Positions 50,718-59,483 are shown, counted from the first letter of the stretch. The stretch: 64,000 bases of DNA from Piscinibacter gummiphilus (GCF_002116905.1 NZ_CP015118.1:5394001-5458000), one strand, 5' to 3'. Notes: generated from the sequence alone by a model not told the origin. A program made the numbers and translations.

Positions 50718-50737
50718 AGTTCAGAATTCCCGGAACT
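50718..50737. promoter_or_regulatory. Inverted repeat between the SDR gene and its LysR regulator
   Basis: AGTTC (50718-50722) and GAACT (50733-50737) are inverted half-sites with ten bases between, in the 103-base region that separates the divergent genes, just before the regulator start. A regulator site is plausible. Confidence 0.3.
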
Positions 50738-50746
50738 GGAACACCG

Positions 50747-51648
50747 ATGAACAACCCCCTGGAAGCCCTGCGCGTGTTCTGCGTCGCCGCCGAGTCCGGC
50801 AACTTCCGCGAGGCGGCCACCCGCCTGTCGGTGTCGCCCCAGGTCGTGACCCGCGTGGTCAAGGCGCTGGAGGACGAGCTGGGGAGCCGCTGTTCCACCG
50901 CAGCACGCGCGGCGTGCAGGTGAGCGACTTCGGCATTCGCCTGCTGGAGCGCGCTCGGGCCGCGGTGGCGGGTGTCGACACGCTGTTCGAGCGGCGCGAC
51001 CGCCGGGCCCTGTCGGCCCATGCCGGCACGGTGCGCGTGGCGGCGCCGTCCATCATCGGCCGCCCCTTCGTGACCGACGCGCTCGCGCCCTGCGCGGCCG
51101 AACACCCGGGCCTCGTGATCGACCTGCGGCTGTCGGAGGTGATCGCCGACGTGGTGCAACAGCAGATCGACGTGGGCGTGCGCATCGGCGCGCTCCGGGA
51201 CAGCCGCTTCGTCGCCCGGCCCGTCGCGAAGGTGCACTTCCACGTCGTCGGGTCGCCTGCGCTGCTGGACCGCGTGGGCACACCGCGCGACCTCGAGGCG
51301 CTGTTCGCGCGCCCCACCACCGCGTTCGTCGACCGCAACAACGGCCGCACGTGGGCGTGGCTCTTCAAGGGCGGACGGCAGGTGACGCCGGCGAACCCCG
51401 CGTTCGTCACCGACGACCCCGAGGCCGAATGCGCCGCGGCGGTCGCGGGCTACGGCTTCGCGCAGCTGCCCGGGTTCCTCGCCGCGCCGCACCTGCGCGC
51501 GGGCCGCCTCGTCAGCCTGTTCGACTCGCTGGCCCCGGACCCGTGGCCGCTCTACGTGTACCGCGCGCAGCGGTCGCCGGTGCCGGCGCGGGTGCGGCTC
51601 GTGTACGACACGCTGCTGGAGGCGATGGCGGCGATCGACAGCCGGTGA
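50747..51648 (+). pseudogene. LysR-family regulator with a one-base frameshift
   Basis: The reading frame from ATG 50747 encodes a normal LysR N terminus (NPLEALRVFCVAAESGNFREA, then LSVSPQVVTRVVKALEDELG). At about 50882-50884 the frame is lost; the rest (EPLFHRSTRGVQVSDFGIRLL and a full effector domain to 51648) is in the other frame. Adding one base, so that GGGGAG becomes GG-C-GAG, restores the usual LG-EPLF junction and gives about 301 residues. Either the gene is inactive or the sequence has an error. It is divergent from the SDR gene, the classic LysR-target arrangement. Both halves lack other lesions, so the change is recent or artefactual. Confidence 0.85.
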
Positions 51649-51655
51649 GGACCGG

Positions 51656-52288
51656 TCACGGGCGCGCGGCCGACGTCACCAGCCGCAACCCCAGCAGCAC
51701 CATCACGCCCCCGGCCAGCCGGTCGATGGCCGACTTGGCCCGCAGGTACACGCCGCGCGGCCGCGCCGACGACAGCACCACGGCCACGATGCCATACCAC
51801 CCCGCTTCGATCGCGAACACCGAGGCACACACCGCGAGGTCGAACCCGAGGGTGGGCGCCACCGGCATGAACGCCGCGAACACACTCGCGTAGACGATCG
51901 CGGTCTTGGGATTGCTCACCTGCGTCGAGAGCCCGTACAGGAAGGAGCGGCGCCAGGAGACACCCGCCACGGGCCCTTCCGCGAACATCGACAACGCCGT
52001 TCCGGCCCCGCGCCAGATGCGCCAGCCGAGGTACGCGAGATAGGCCCCGCCCGCGACCTTCAGCGCCACATAGAGCGACGGCACCGCCTGCAGCAGCCCG
52101 TTGAGCCCGAGCAGCGCGGCGATGGCGAACAGCACCCCTCCGACGCCCATGCCCAGCGCCGCGGCCACGCCGTCGGCGCGCGACGCCGACACCGCGGTGC
52201 GCGCCACCATCACGAAGCTGGGCCCGGGGCTCATCGTGCCGACGGACAGGGTCATGGCGATGCCCAGCAGGGCGGCGAGGTCGACCAT
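51656..52288 (-). CDS. LysE/RhtB-family exporter
   Basis: 210 residues with about six membrane helices. The family signature is at the N terminus: LGIAMTLSVGTMSPGPSFVMVAR, followed by GVAAALGMGVGGVLFAIAALLG and, in the middle, FLYGLSTQVSNPKTAIVYASVFAAF (positions about 115-139). Such proteins export amino acids or similar metabolites. The start at 52288 has AAGGAG upstream. Convergent with the broken LysR gene, separated by 7 bases, and divergent from the PEP-CTERM gene. Confidence 0.9.
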   Translation of the reverse strand: MVDLAALLGIAMTLSVGTMSPGPSFVMVARTAVSASRADGVAAALGMGVGGVLFAIAALLGLNGLLQAVPSLYVALKVAGGAYLAYLGWRIWRGAGTALSMFAEGPVAGVSWRRSFLYGLSTQVSNPKTAIVYASVFAAFMPVAPTLGFDLAVCASVFAIEAGWYGIVAVVLSSARPRGVYLRAKSAIDRLAGGVMVLLGLRLVTSAARP

Positions 52289-52334
52289 CGGAAGCTCCTT
52301 GCGGTGAATCAACACATCGTACGCCCGCCGCGCA

Positions 52335-52363
52335 CTGACACGGTCGCGTCACGGCCCTGTCAC
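52335..52363 (+). promoter_or_regulatory. Pho-box-like array upstream of PEP-CTERM/phospholipase operon
   Basis: Three 7-base units repeat with an exact 11-base period: CTGACAC (52335), GCGTCAC (52346) and CTGTCAC (52357), each followed by four bases. This is the geometry of PhoB sites (CTGTCAY-N4-CTGTCAY). A weak -10 (GAAGAT, 52374-52379) lies at the usual distance downstream. The operon ahead encodes a phospholipase C, fitting phosphate starvation control. Confidence 0.65.
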
Positions 52364-52379
52364 CCCCGCTTCCGAAGAT

Positions 52380-52406
52380 CCCCGGCTGCGCCCCCGAGCG
52401 CCGGGG
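52380..52406 (+). other. Leader hairpin before the PEP-CTERM gene
   Basis: CCCCGGC and GCCGGGG pair over 7 bp with a 13-base loop in the presumed 5' leader, about 58 bases before the ATG. No T-run follows, so a terminator is unlikely; it could affect mRNA stability. Confidence 0.3.
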
Positions 52407-52463
52407 CGGCCGAATGCTCCTGTGCCGGAGGGACGCAAGAACCAAAACACCACAGGAGTATTC

Positions 52464-53033
52464 ATGGGCAAGTTCAACCTGCGCCTGGCAGCCGTCGCGG
52501 CCGCCATCGCACTCGTCTCGCCGCTGGCATCCGCCACGGTCCTCACGTTCGACGACATCGGCGCGGATGGTTTCGTGCCGTCCAACTACGGCGGCCTCGA
52601 CTGGTCCGCCAGCAGCTGGTTCGCCTACGCCGGCGAACAGGCGCCGTTCTCGGCGCACTCGGGCGACTACCGCGCCACGGTGGGCTGGGACGGTTCCGTC
52701 GACACCAGCGCCGTCAGCTTCCTCACCGCCAGCACGTTCGACGGCGCCTGGTTCGCCGGCTTCGAAGGCGTGTCGGTCGCGTTCGACCTGTACTACCAGG
52801 GCGCCCTCGTCGGTTCCTCGGCCTCGCTGGGCCTGTCGGGCACGTCGTCGTTCCTGTCGAGCGGCTACGCCGGCCTCGTGGACCGCGTGACGATCCGCAG
52901 CAACGACCACGCGAACTTCGTGATGGACGACTTCACGTTCAGCGCCCCGGTGCCCGAACCCGAAAGCGTGCTGATGATGCTGGCCGGCCTCGGCCTCGTC
53001 GGCGCCGCCGCCCGCCGCCGCAAGAACGCCTGA
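52464..53033 (+). CDS. PEP-CTERM sorting-domain protein
   Basis: 189 residues. A signal peptide (ending PLASA) is followed by a beta-rich body starting VLTFDDIGADGFVPSNYGGLDW, a pattern common in PEP-CTERM proteins of betaproteobacteria. The C-terminal exosortase signal is canonical: APVPEPESVLMMLAGLGLVG then AAARRRKNA. The ATG at 52464 has CAGGAG at seven bases. It is followed after 10 bases by a phospholipase C gene, so the two form an operon under the Pho-box-like array. A surface or matrix location is expected. Confidence 0.9.
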   Translation: MGKFNLRLAAVAAAIALVSPLASATVLTFDDIGADGFVPSNYGGLDWSASSWFAYAGEQAPFSAHSGDYRATVGWDGSVDTSAVSFLTASTFDGAWFAGFEGVSVAFDLYYQGALVGSSASLGLSGTSSFLSSGYAGLVDRVTIRSNDHANFVMDDFTFSAPVPEPESVLMMLAGLGLVGAAARRRKNA

Positions 53034-53043
53034 GGACCGGACG

Positions 53044-55242
53044 ATGACCCAGAACACCACCCCGGAACGCCGCAAGTTCCTGCGCACCGTCGCCACCACC
53101 GCCGGTGCCACCGCTGCGCTGACCTCGTTCCCGCCGGCCATCGCCCGCGCGCTGTCGATCGCGGCGAACCGCCGCACCGGCACGCTGAAGGACGTCGAGC
53201 ACATCGTGATCCTCACGCAGGAGAACCGCTCGTTCGACCACTACTTCGGCACGCTGAACGGCGTGCGCGGCTTCGCCGACCCGTTCCCGATCCCCCGCGC
53301 CGACACCACGAACATCGCCGGCAAGACCGTGTTCGTGCAGCCGCCGCGCACCGGCACCGCCGCCACCACGACCACCGTCGCCCCGTTCCACCTCAACACG
53401 GCGCAGAACTTCGGTGTCATGCGCGTGGGCGGCACGCCACACTCGTGGACCGACGCGCAGGCCGCGTGGGACCACGGCCGCATGGACAAGTGGCCCGCCG
53501 CGAAGCAGAACCACTCGATGGGCTACTACAAGGAAGAGGACATCCCCTTCCAGTTCGCGATGGCCAACGCGTTCACCGTGTGCGACGCCTACCACTGCTC
53601 GTCGCAGACCGGCACCAACACGAACCGCCTGTTCCTGTGGACCGGCACGAACGACCCGCTGCGCAAGGGCAACGGACCGTCCACGGACAACAGCCACGAC
53701 TGGTTCAACGAGAACCCGGCCGACGACTACACCTGGACCACCTACCCCGAGCGCCTGCAATCCGCCGGCATCTCCTGGCAGGTCTACCAGAACATGGCCG
53801 ACAACTTCACCGACAACTCGCTCGCCGGGTTCAAGGTGTTCCGCGACGGCTGGTACAACCGCCCGGGCTACTCGCAGCAGCTCAAGGACCGCGGCATCTC
53901 CACGCGCGACCTCGACAAACTCAAGGAAGACGTGCTCGCCGACAAGCTGCCGCAGGTCTCGTGGGTCGTCGCCACCGCCGAAGGCTCCGAGCACCCGGGC
54001 CCGTCGAGCCCCGCGCAGGGCGCCGACTACACCGCCAAGGTGCTGGACGCGCTGACCGCCAACCCCGACGTCTGGGCCAAGACCGTCCTCTTCATCAACT
54101 TCGACGAGAACGACGGCTTCTTCGACCACGTGCCGCCGCCGGCCGCCCCGTCGTACGTGACGTGGAACGCCGACCCGGCGCAGGCCGTGCTGGCCGGCGC
54201 CTCGACGGTGGACACCACCGGCGAGTACAACGAGATCCTCAACGGCTCGTCGGCCACGTACCTGCACCGCAACTACGGCATGGGCCCGCGCGTGCCGCTC
54301 TACATCCTGTCGCCGTGGAGCAAGGGCGGGTTCGTGAACTCGCAGGTGTCGGACCACACGTCGGTGATCCGCTTCATCGAAGCCCGCTTCGGCGTGAAGG
54401 AGCCGAACATCAGCGCCTGGCGCCGTGCCGTGGCCGGTGACCTGACCTCGTGCTTCAACTTCGCCGACCCGGAAGACTCCGCGTTCTTCGCGAACCTGCC
54501 GAACACGGTGGCCCTGGCCAACCGCGCCCGCGCGCTGCCCAGCACCACCACGCCGGCCGCCCCGTCGGCCGTGACGCTGCCGGTGCAGAAGTCGGGCGTG
54601 CGCCCGGCCCGTGCGCTGCCGTACGACCTGCAGGCCACCGCCCGCATCGTGCCGAGCGCCGTGCTCAACGGCACGAAGGTCGACGTCGTGTTCGAGAACC
54701 TCGGCCGCGCCGCCGCCGTCTTCCACGTGTACGACCGCCTGAACCTCGCGGCCATCCCGCGCCGCTACACGGTCGAGGCCGGCAAGCAGCTGACCGGCAC
54801 GTGGGCCCCGGCCGCGAGCGGTGCGTACGACCTGTGGATCCTGGGCCCGAACGGCTTCCACCGCCACATCGCCGGCAACGCCCGGCGTGCCGCGTCGGCC
54901 GGCCAGCCCAACCCGGACGTGATCGCCCGCGCGAACCCGCAGTACGGCGAGCTGTCGCTGCAGCTCGTGAACACGGGACCGGTGGCCGCGACGTTCTCGA
55001 TCGTGCGCAACCGCTACGCCGCGGTGCCCGCGCAGACGGTCATCGTGCCGGCGCGTGGCACGAGCGACGTGCGCATCCCGGTCGCCGACACGGCGCACTG
55101 GTACGACGTGTCGGTGAAGGTGGTGGGCCAGGCCGACTGGCTGCGCCGCTTCGCCGGCCACGTCGAGACCGGCCAGTCGTCGGTCAGCGATCCGGCGATG
55201 GAAGGGGCGGCGAAGGCCGATCAGTTCCGCGTCGCGGGCTGA
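53044..55242 (+). CDS. Tat-exported phospholipase C, phosphocholine-specific type
   Basis: 732 residues. Tat signal at the N terminus (ERRKFLRTVATTAG, with the twin arginine). The catalytic alkaline-phosphatase-like domain (about 45-500) has the family start VEHIVILTQENRSFDHYFGTLNGVRGF (positions about 51-77), EEDIPFQFAMANAFTVCDAYHCS, NFDENDGFFDHVPPP and VPLYILSPWSKGGFV. Two beta-sandwich repeats of the DUF756 type end the protein (about 520-720). It hydrolyses phosphatidylcholine or sphingomyelin and releases phosphocholine, a phosphate source. Second gene of the Pho-box-preceded operon; a hairpin at 55254-55283 follows. Confidence 0.93.
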   Translation: MTQNTTPERRKFLRTVATTAGATAALTSFPPAIARALSIAANRRTGTLKDVEHIVILTQENRSFDHYFGTLNGVRGFADPFPIPRADTTNIAGKTVFVQPPRTGTAATTTTVAPFHLNTAQNFGVMRVGGTPHSWTDAQAAWDHGRMDKWPAAKQNHSMGYYKEEDIPFQFAMANAFTVCDAYHCSSQTGTNTNRLFLWTGTNDPLRKGNGPSTDNSHDWFNENPADDYTWTTYPERLQSAGISWQVYQNMADNFTDNSLAGFKVFRDGWYNRPGYSQQLKDRGISTRDLDKLKEDVLADKLPQVSWVVATAEGSEHPGPSSPAQGADYTAKVLDALTANPDVWAKTVLFINFDENDGFFDHVPPPAAPSYVTWNADPAQAVLAGASTVDTTGEYNEILNGSSATYLHRNYGMGPRVPLYILSPWSKGGFVNSQVSDHTSVIRFIEARFGVKEPNISAWRRAVAGDLTSCFNFADPEDSAFFANLPNTVALANRARALPSTTTPAAPSAVTLPVQKSGVRPARALPYDLQATARIVPSAVLNGTKVDVVFENLGRAAAVFHVYDRLNLAAIPRRYTVEAGKQLTGTWAPAASGAYDLWILGPNGFHRHIAGNARRAASAGQPNPDVIARANPQYGELSLQLVNTGPVAATFSIVRNRYAAVPAQTVIVPARGTSDVRIPVADTAHWYDVSVKVVGQADWLRRFAGHVETGQSSVSDPAMEGAAKADQFRVAG

Positions 55243-55253
55243 TGATGTGAAAC

Positions 55254-55283
55254 GTGGACGGCTTGGGGGATCCGGCCGTCCAC
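55254..55283. terminator. Hairpin after the phospholipase gene
   Basis: GTGGACGGC and GCCGTCCAC form a perfect 9-bp stem with a 12-base loop, 11 bases after the stop codon. There is no T-run, but the position suggests a transcription end. Confidence 0.5.
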
Positions 55284-55367
55284 TGCCTGGTGACTCTGGC
55301 GATTGCCTTGCGCCTGGCGTGAGCGAATGTCTTGCCTGCAGTTGGTCGAGATGAACCCAAAACCGCC

Positions 55368-55438
55368 GTGCCCAGCGGAAGCGGTCATGCGTCGCGAACC
55401 GTGGTTGAGACTGCAATCGGCCAGGAGCGGACATTCGC
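55368..55438. repeat. Dispersed repeat segments (copies C and D), left edge of islet 2
   Basis: GTGCCCAGCGGAAGCGG at 55368-55384 is identical over 17 bases to 5230-5246. AGCGGACATTCGC at 55426-55438 shares 11 bases with the reverse complement of the element at 3979. Both lie between the phospholipase operon and the acetyltransferase gene. Confidence 0.6.
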
Positions 55439-55493
55439 CAGCGGGTCAGGTGTGACAGACTCGTGGTTCAGGTTGTCGCCTGATGAGGACTTC

Positions 55494-55979
55494 ATGCAGA
55501 TACGTCGGTTCAGGCTTGGGGATGAAGCGGCCTTGTTCCGCGTGTATTTCACGGCCATCCACGAGGTTGCCTCCCGCGACTACTCACCTGAGCAGGTCGA
55601 GGCATGGGCTCCGGCGGACTTGGACACAGACCTATGGGCCAATCGAGTTCGAAGAATCCGACCCTTTGTCGCCGAGCTTGGTGACGAAATCGTCGGCTAC
55701 GCGGACGTCCAACAGGACGGATACGTCGACCACTTCTTTGTGTCGGGCGCTCATCCGCGGCAAGGAATTGGGACAAGGCTGATGGCTCGTATCCATCAGG
55801 AGGCCAAGTCTCGTGGTCTGACCGAGCTGACGTCGGACGTGAGCAAGACTGCCGAGCCCTTTTTTGCCCTCCATGGATTTCACGTGGTCGAGCGACGCTT
55901 TCCAGTGCTTCGAGGCGTGACACTTCAGACCGCTCTGATGCGCAAGGTGCTTGCGAATGAGGGGGAGCGTCTCGTCTAG
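55494..55979 (+). CDS. GNAT-family N-acetyltransferase in a lower-GC islet
   Basis: 161 residues from ATG 55494 (GAGGAC upstream); longer frames start inside the repeat. It has the GNAT fold: QIRRFRLGDEAALFRVY at the N terminus, FVAELGDEIVGYADVQQDGYVDHFFV (positions about 59-84), the acetyl-CoA loop HPRQGIGTRLMARI, and a C-terminal ALHGFHVVERR. It transfers an acetyl group from acetyl-CoA to an amine substrate, unknown here. Base composition is lower in GC than the flanks and both sides carry the dispersed repeat, which suggests acquisition. Confidence 0.88.
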   Translation: MQIRRFRLGDEAALFRVYFTAIHEVASRDYSPEQVEAWAPADLDTDLWANRVRRIRPFVAELGDEIVGYADVQQDGYVDHFFVSGAHPRQGIGTRLMARIHQEAKSRGLTELTSDVSKTAEPFFALHGFHVVERRFPVLRGVTLQTALMRKVLANEGERLV

Positions 55980-56060
55980 CCTCATGACCTACGGGCGCAC
56001 GCCTGCTTCGGAGCGCGGCGTACAGCCGGTATGGGTCGGTAGCTGCCCGCCAACAATCCA

Positions 56061-56097
56061 GCAGCGAGGACCGCTTTGTGCCAGAAGCGGTCGCTGC
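56061..56097. repeat. Dispersed inverted repeat (copy E), right edge of islet 2
   Basis: GACCGCTT (56069-56076), eight bases, AAGCGGTC (56085-56092) is a perfect 8-bp inverted repeat; allowing a 3-base bulge, the stem extends to 13 bp (GCAGCGA with TCGCTGC). The left part GACCGCTTTGTGC is identical to 5199-5211. Confidence 0.65.
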
Positions 56098-56214
56098 AGC
56101 ACAAGCGCAATGGGTTGGTGACGCGAGTGGCCACGCTCGCCTTCGCGCGGGGCTCAGGCATTCGACGGCATGACTCTGGCCGGCCGTTGAATCGCAACAA
56201 GCGCCGAATCGCCC

Positions 56215-57024
56215 TCACTCCGCCGGCAACGCCACCACGCGGAAGTCCTTGAGCTGGAAGTGGCTTGTGGTGGTGCGGAACGCGAACCAGCCCTCCGCAT
56301 AGCGCGCCGGGTCCGTGTGGCTGAAGATCAGTTTGTCGTTCGCATACCAACGCAGCGTGACCGGATCCGCCGCGGTGGCCGCGCGCGACACGATGCGCAC
56401 GCGCGTCGGCGTGTTGGCCACGAGGCTCGTGTCCGCGGTCATGCCGCCGGCCTTGTCGTCGGCGGTGGCCGATTCCGCGGTCGCGTAGCCGGTGATCTGC
56501 GGGCGCGCGGCCGTGCCGTCGTTGCGTCGCAGGCGCGTGGTCGTGTTGCTGTTCGCACCGAAGCCCACGTAGTACAGGTAAAGCGGGTTGTACGAGGCCA
56601 GCGCGCCGTCGTAGGTGACCGACGTGGGATCGGGGTTCGCCGCGCCCGGGATGGTCGCGTTCCAGAACACGTTCAGGTCGGAGATGCGGTCGACGAAGCG
56701 GGTGCCCGCGAAGGTGATGGGCACCGGGATCGCGGTGAAGCGGATCTCGTAGTTGCCCGAGAACTTCTGCTTGAACCAGATCGTCGCGCCGGACGGCTGC
56801 ACGATGTCGAGCACGCCGTTGGCGGCCGTGACGGTGCCGGCCACGTCCTGTTGCTCGACCTTCCACTTGGCCGTGCCCTGCGTGAAGTCGTCGGAGGCGA
56901 GCACGGTGGGTTCCACGGTGTCGTCGTCGTCACCGCCGCAGGCCTGAAGGGCGGCGAGCGAGACGAGCAGCAGGGCCTGGGCGGCGGTGCGCCAGGAAGG
57001 GAGTCGGGAAGCGGGAGCGGTCAT
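56215..57024 (-). CDS. Secreted lipoprotein, DUF6250-like
   Basis: 269 residues with a lipoprotein signal (LLVSLAALQAC, cysteine at about residue 29) and an acidic stretch GGDDDD. The mature protein is a beta-sandwich, with DDFTQGTAKWKVEQQ, SGATIWFKQKFSGNYEIRFTAI (positions about 75-96), DRISDLNVFWNAT and the C-terminal EGWFAFRTTTSHFQLKDFRVV (positions about 243-263). The pattern matches DUF6250 domains found in polysaccharide-acting enzymes, where it has a carbohydrate-binding-like fold. No catalytic module is attached. Function unknown. Confidence 0.7.
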   Translation of the reverse strand: MTAPASRLPSWRTAAQALLLVSLAALQACGGDDDDTVEPTVLASDDFTQGTAKWKVEQQDVAGTVTAANGVLDIVQPSGATIWFKQKFSGNYEIRFTAIPVPITFAGTRFVDRISDLNVFWNATIPGAANPDPTSVTYDGALASYNPLYLYYVGFGANSNTTTRLRRNDGTAARPQITGYATAESATADDKAGGMTADTSLVANTPTRVRIVSRAATAADPVTLRWYANDKLIFSHTDPARYAEGWFAFRTTTSHFQLKDFRVVALPAE

Positions 57025-57122
57025 CGGGCCAGGAGGAAAGGATCGGAAGGTCGCGATCGTTCCACGTCCCTCGGGGAAACCCTAGGAAGCTTCTCGCATA
57101 AGGTTGTACGACAACCTGCCGC

Positions 57123-58034
57123 TCACCCCAGTCCGTGCGCCTCCCGGTAGGCCGTGGCTTCGGCGATCAGCCATCCACGAAACGCGGCGAGCAACGGCCG
57201 CTCCGACCGCTGCTGCGGATGGATCAGGTAGTAGGACCGATCGCTCAGGTAGTCGTGCCGCACCACCTGCACGAGGCGCCCCCGTTCCAGCTCGTCCTCC
57301 ACCATGAAACGAGGCACCAGCGCCACCCCGAGCCCATGGATCGCCGCCTCGGTCAGCATCGAGAACAGCTCGTAGCGCGGCCCCGCCATGTCGTTCGCCG
57401 ACCGCACGCCCGCCGACTCGAACCAGTGACGCCACGCGTGCGGCCGGGTGCTCTGCTGCAGCAGCGGCAGGCGGCCGAGTTCGTCGGGCTTGAGCTGTTC
57501 GCGCGGCGCGATGAGCTCCGGGCTCGCCACGGTGATCAGGTTCTCTCGCATCAGGAAGTGCCCCTCGGTGCCGGGCCAGCTGGCCTCGCCCGCGTAGATG
57601 GCGGCGTCGAACGGGGTGCCGTCGAACAGGAAGGGCCGGGTGCGCGGGGTGAGGTTCACGAGCGTGCCCTCGTGCGCCTGCTGGAACGCGCCCAGCCGCG
57701 GCAGCAGCCACTTGGTGGCGAACGTGGGCACCACGCCCAGCTCCAGCGTGCCGCCCTGCCCGCGCCGGGCCATCAGCTCGAGCGTGTCGCGTTCGATGGC
57801 CTCGAGCCGCGCGCCCACCTGCTCGCTGTAGTGCCGCCCGGCTTCGGTCAGCACGACACCACGCTTCGAGCGCCGGAACAGCTTCACGCCGAGGAAGGTC
57901 TCCAGTGCGGCGATCTGCCGGCTGACCGCGCTCTGGGTCATCGCCTGCTCGGTGGCGGCAAGCGTGAAGCTGCGGTGGCGCGCCGCCGACTCGAACACGG
58001 CCAGCGCGGTGGTGGACGGGATCCTGCGGCGCAT
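57123..58034 (-). CDS. LysR-family regulator (GcvA-like), divergent from gcdH
   Basis: 303 residues. The helix-turn-helix is at the N terminus (IPSTTALAVFESAARHRSFT, then MTQSAVSRQIAALETFLGVKLF) and the effector domain shows the GcvA-type pattern, with PFLFDGTPFDAAIYAGEASWPG. It is divergent from glutaryl-CoA dehydrogenase with 115 bases between, so it is probably its regulator, responding to glutarate or a related acid. The start MRRRIPS is a typical GcvA-type beginning. Confidence 0.92.
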   Translation of the reverse strand: MRRRIPSTTALAVFESAARHRSFTLAATEQAMTQSAVSRQIAALETFLGVKLFRRSKRGVVLTEAGRHYSEQVGARLEAIERDTLELMARRGQGGTLELGVVPTFATKWLLPRLGAFQQAHEGTLVNLTPRTRPFLFDGTPFDAAIYAGEASWPGTEGHFLMRENLITVASPELIAPREQLKPDELGRLPLLQQSTRPHAWRHWFESAGVRSANDMAGPRYELFSMLTEAAIHGLGVALVPRFMVEDELERGRLVQVVRHDYLSDRSYYLIHPQQRSERPLLAAFRGWLIAEATAYREAHGLG

Positions 58035-58086
58035 GGGCGGGGCTCTCGGAGTTCCAAAAATGCATGGATGCGTGACAACAAAGCGA

Positions 58087-58115
58087 TTGCCGCGCCCCTC
58101 GTACGATTCTATATT
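58087..58115 (+). promoter_or_regulatory. Candidate sigma-70 promoter of gcdH
   Basis: TTGCCG, 17 bases, TATATT (58110-58115) gives a standard spacing and a good -10, 35 bases before the gcdH ATG. Confidence 0.5.
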
Positions 58116-58149
58116 CCTGAGTCCAGCTCCCTACTGATCGGAATCCAAC

Positions 58150-59352
58150 ATGAGTTCAAAGAATGTGACCGGCAAGGCCAAGGCCGCCTTCCACTGGGAC
58201 GACCCCCTGCTGCTGGACCAGCAACTCACCGACGACGAACGCCAGATCCGCGACGCCGCGAACGCCTACTGCCAGGGCAAGCTCGCCCCCCGCGTGCTCG
58301 AGGCCTTCCGCCATGAAAAGACCGATCCCGCGATCTTCCGCGAGATGGGCGAACTGGGCCTGCTGGGCCCCACCATCCCCGAGCAGTACGGCGGCGCCGG
58401 CCTGAACTACGTGGCCTACGGCCTGATCGCCCGCGAAGTGGAACGGGTGGACTCGGGCTACCGCTCGATGATGAGCGTGCAGTCGTCGCTCGTGATGGTG
58501 CCCATCAACGAATTCGGCAACGAGGCCACGAAGCAGAAGTACCTGCCGAAGCTGGCCTCGGGCCAGTGGATCGGCTGCTTCGGCCTCACCGAACCCGACC
58601 ACGGCTCCGACCCGGGCAGCATGGTCACCCGCGCGAAGAAGGTCGACGGCGGCTACAGCCTCACCGGCGCGAAGATGTGGATCAGCAACAGCCCCATCGC
58701 CGACGTGTTCGTCGTGTGGGCGAAGGACGATGAAGGCGCCATCCGCGGCTTCGTGCTCGAGAAGGGCTGGAAGGGCCTGTCGGCCCCGGCCATCCACGGC
58801 AAGGTGGGCCTGCGTGCGTCCATCACCGGCGAGATCGTGCTCGACAACGTGTTCTGCCCGGAAGAAAACGCCTTCCCCGAGGTGCGCGGCCTGAAGGGCC
58901 CGTTCACGTGCCTCAACAGCGCGCGCTACGGCATCGCGTGGGGCGCGCTGGGCGCCGCGGAAGACTGCTGGTTCCGCGCCCGCCAGTACACGCTCGACCG
59001 CAAGCAGTTCGGCCGCCCGCTCGCGGCCAACCAGCTGATCCAGAAGAAGCTCGCCGACATGCAGACCGAGATCACGCTGGGCCTGCAGGGCTGCCTGCGC
59101 CTCGGCCGCATGAAGGACGAGGGCACCGCCGCCGTCGAGATCACGTCGATCATGAAGCGCAACTCGTGCGGCAAGGCGCTCGACATCGCCCGCCTGGCCC
59201 GCGACATGATGGGCGGCAACGGCATCAGCGACGAGTTCGGCGTGGCGAGGCACCTGGTGAACCTGGAGGTGGTGAACACCTACGAGGGGACGCACGACGT
59301 GCATGCGCTGATCCTGGGGCGTGCGCAGACCGGGATCGCGGCGTTCAGCTGA
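58150..59352 (+). CDS. gcdH: Glutaryl-CoA dehydrogenase
   Basis: 400 residues, the usual length. It is an FAD enzyme that oxidises and decarboxylates glutaryl-CoA to crotonyl-CoA in lysine, tryptophan and glutarate breakdown. Seen are the N-terminal LLLDQQLTDDERQIRDAANAY, FGLTEPDHGSDPGSM (flavin site), the substrate region AMKMWISNS-like GAKMWISNSPIADVFVVWAKD, and the C-terminal catalytic glutamate in NTYEGTHDVHALILGRAQTG. It passes electrons to ETF. Divergent LysR gene upstream; a thiolase gene follows 131 bases downstream. Confidence 0.95.
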   Translation: MSSKNVTGKAKAAFHWDDPLLLDQQLTDDERQIRDAANAYCQGKLAPRVLEAFRHEKTDPAIFREMGELGLLGPTIPEQYGGAGLNYVAYGLIAREVERVDSGYRSMMSVQSSLVMVPINEFGNEATKQKYLPKLASGQWIGCFGLTEPDHGSDPGSMVTRAKKVDGGYSLTGAKMWISNSPIADVFVVWAKDDEGAIRGFVLEKGWKGLSAPAIHGKVGLRASITGEIVLDNVFCPEENAFPEVRGLKGPFTCLNSARYGIAWGALGAAEDCWFRARQYTLDRKQFGRPLAANQLIQKKLADMQTEITLGLQGCLRLGRMKDEGTAAVEITSIMKRNSCGKALDIARLARDMMGGNGISDEFGVARHLVNLEVVNTYEGTHDVHALILGRAQTGIAAFS

Positions 59353-59483
59353 CCCGCCCCGACCGCCGGGAGGGGACATGCGACGAGCTGTCATCCCGGC
59401 GACTCACCGTCCGTTCCGACGAGTCCGTTTTCCACCCCGAAGCGGCACAATCTCCCTTTTCGCCAACCCCTTCGGAGCTTTCC

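Noticed and set aside
56041..56135. Integron attC site beside the acetyltransferase
   Set aside because: CGCCAAC and GGTTGGTG can be read as crude core sites at a suitable distance, but GTTRRRY and RYYYAAC are not matched and no integrase is present.
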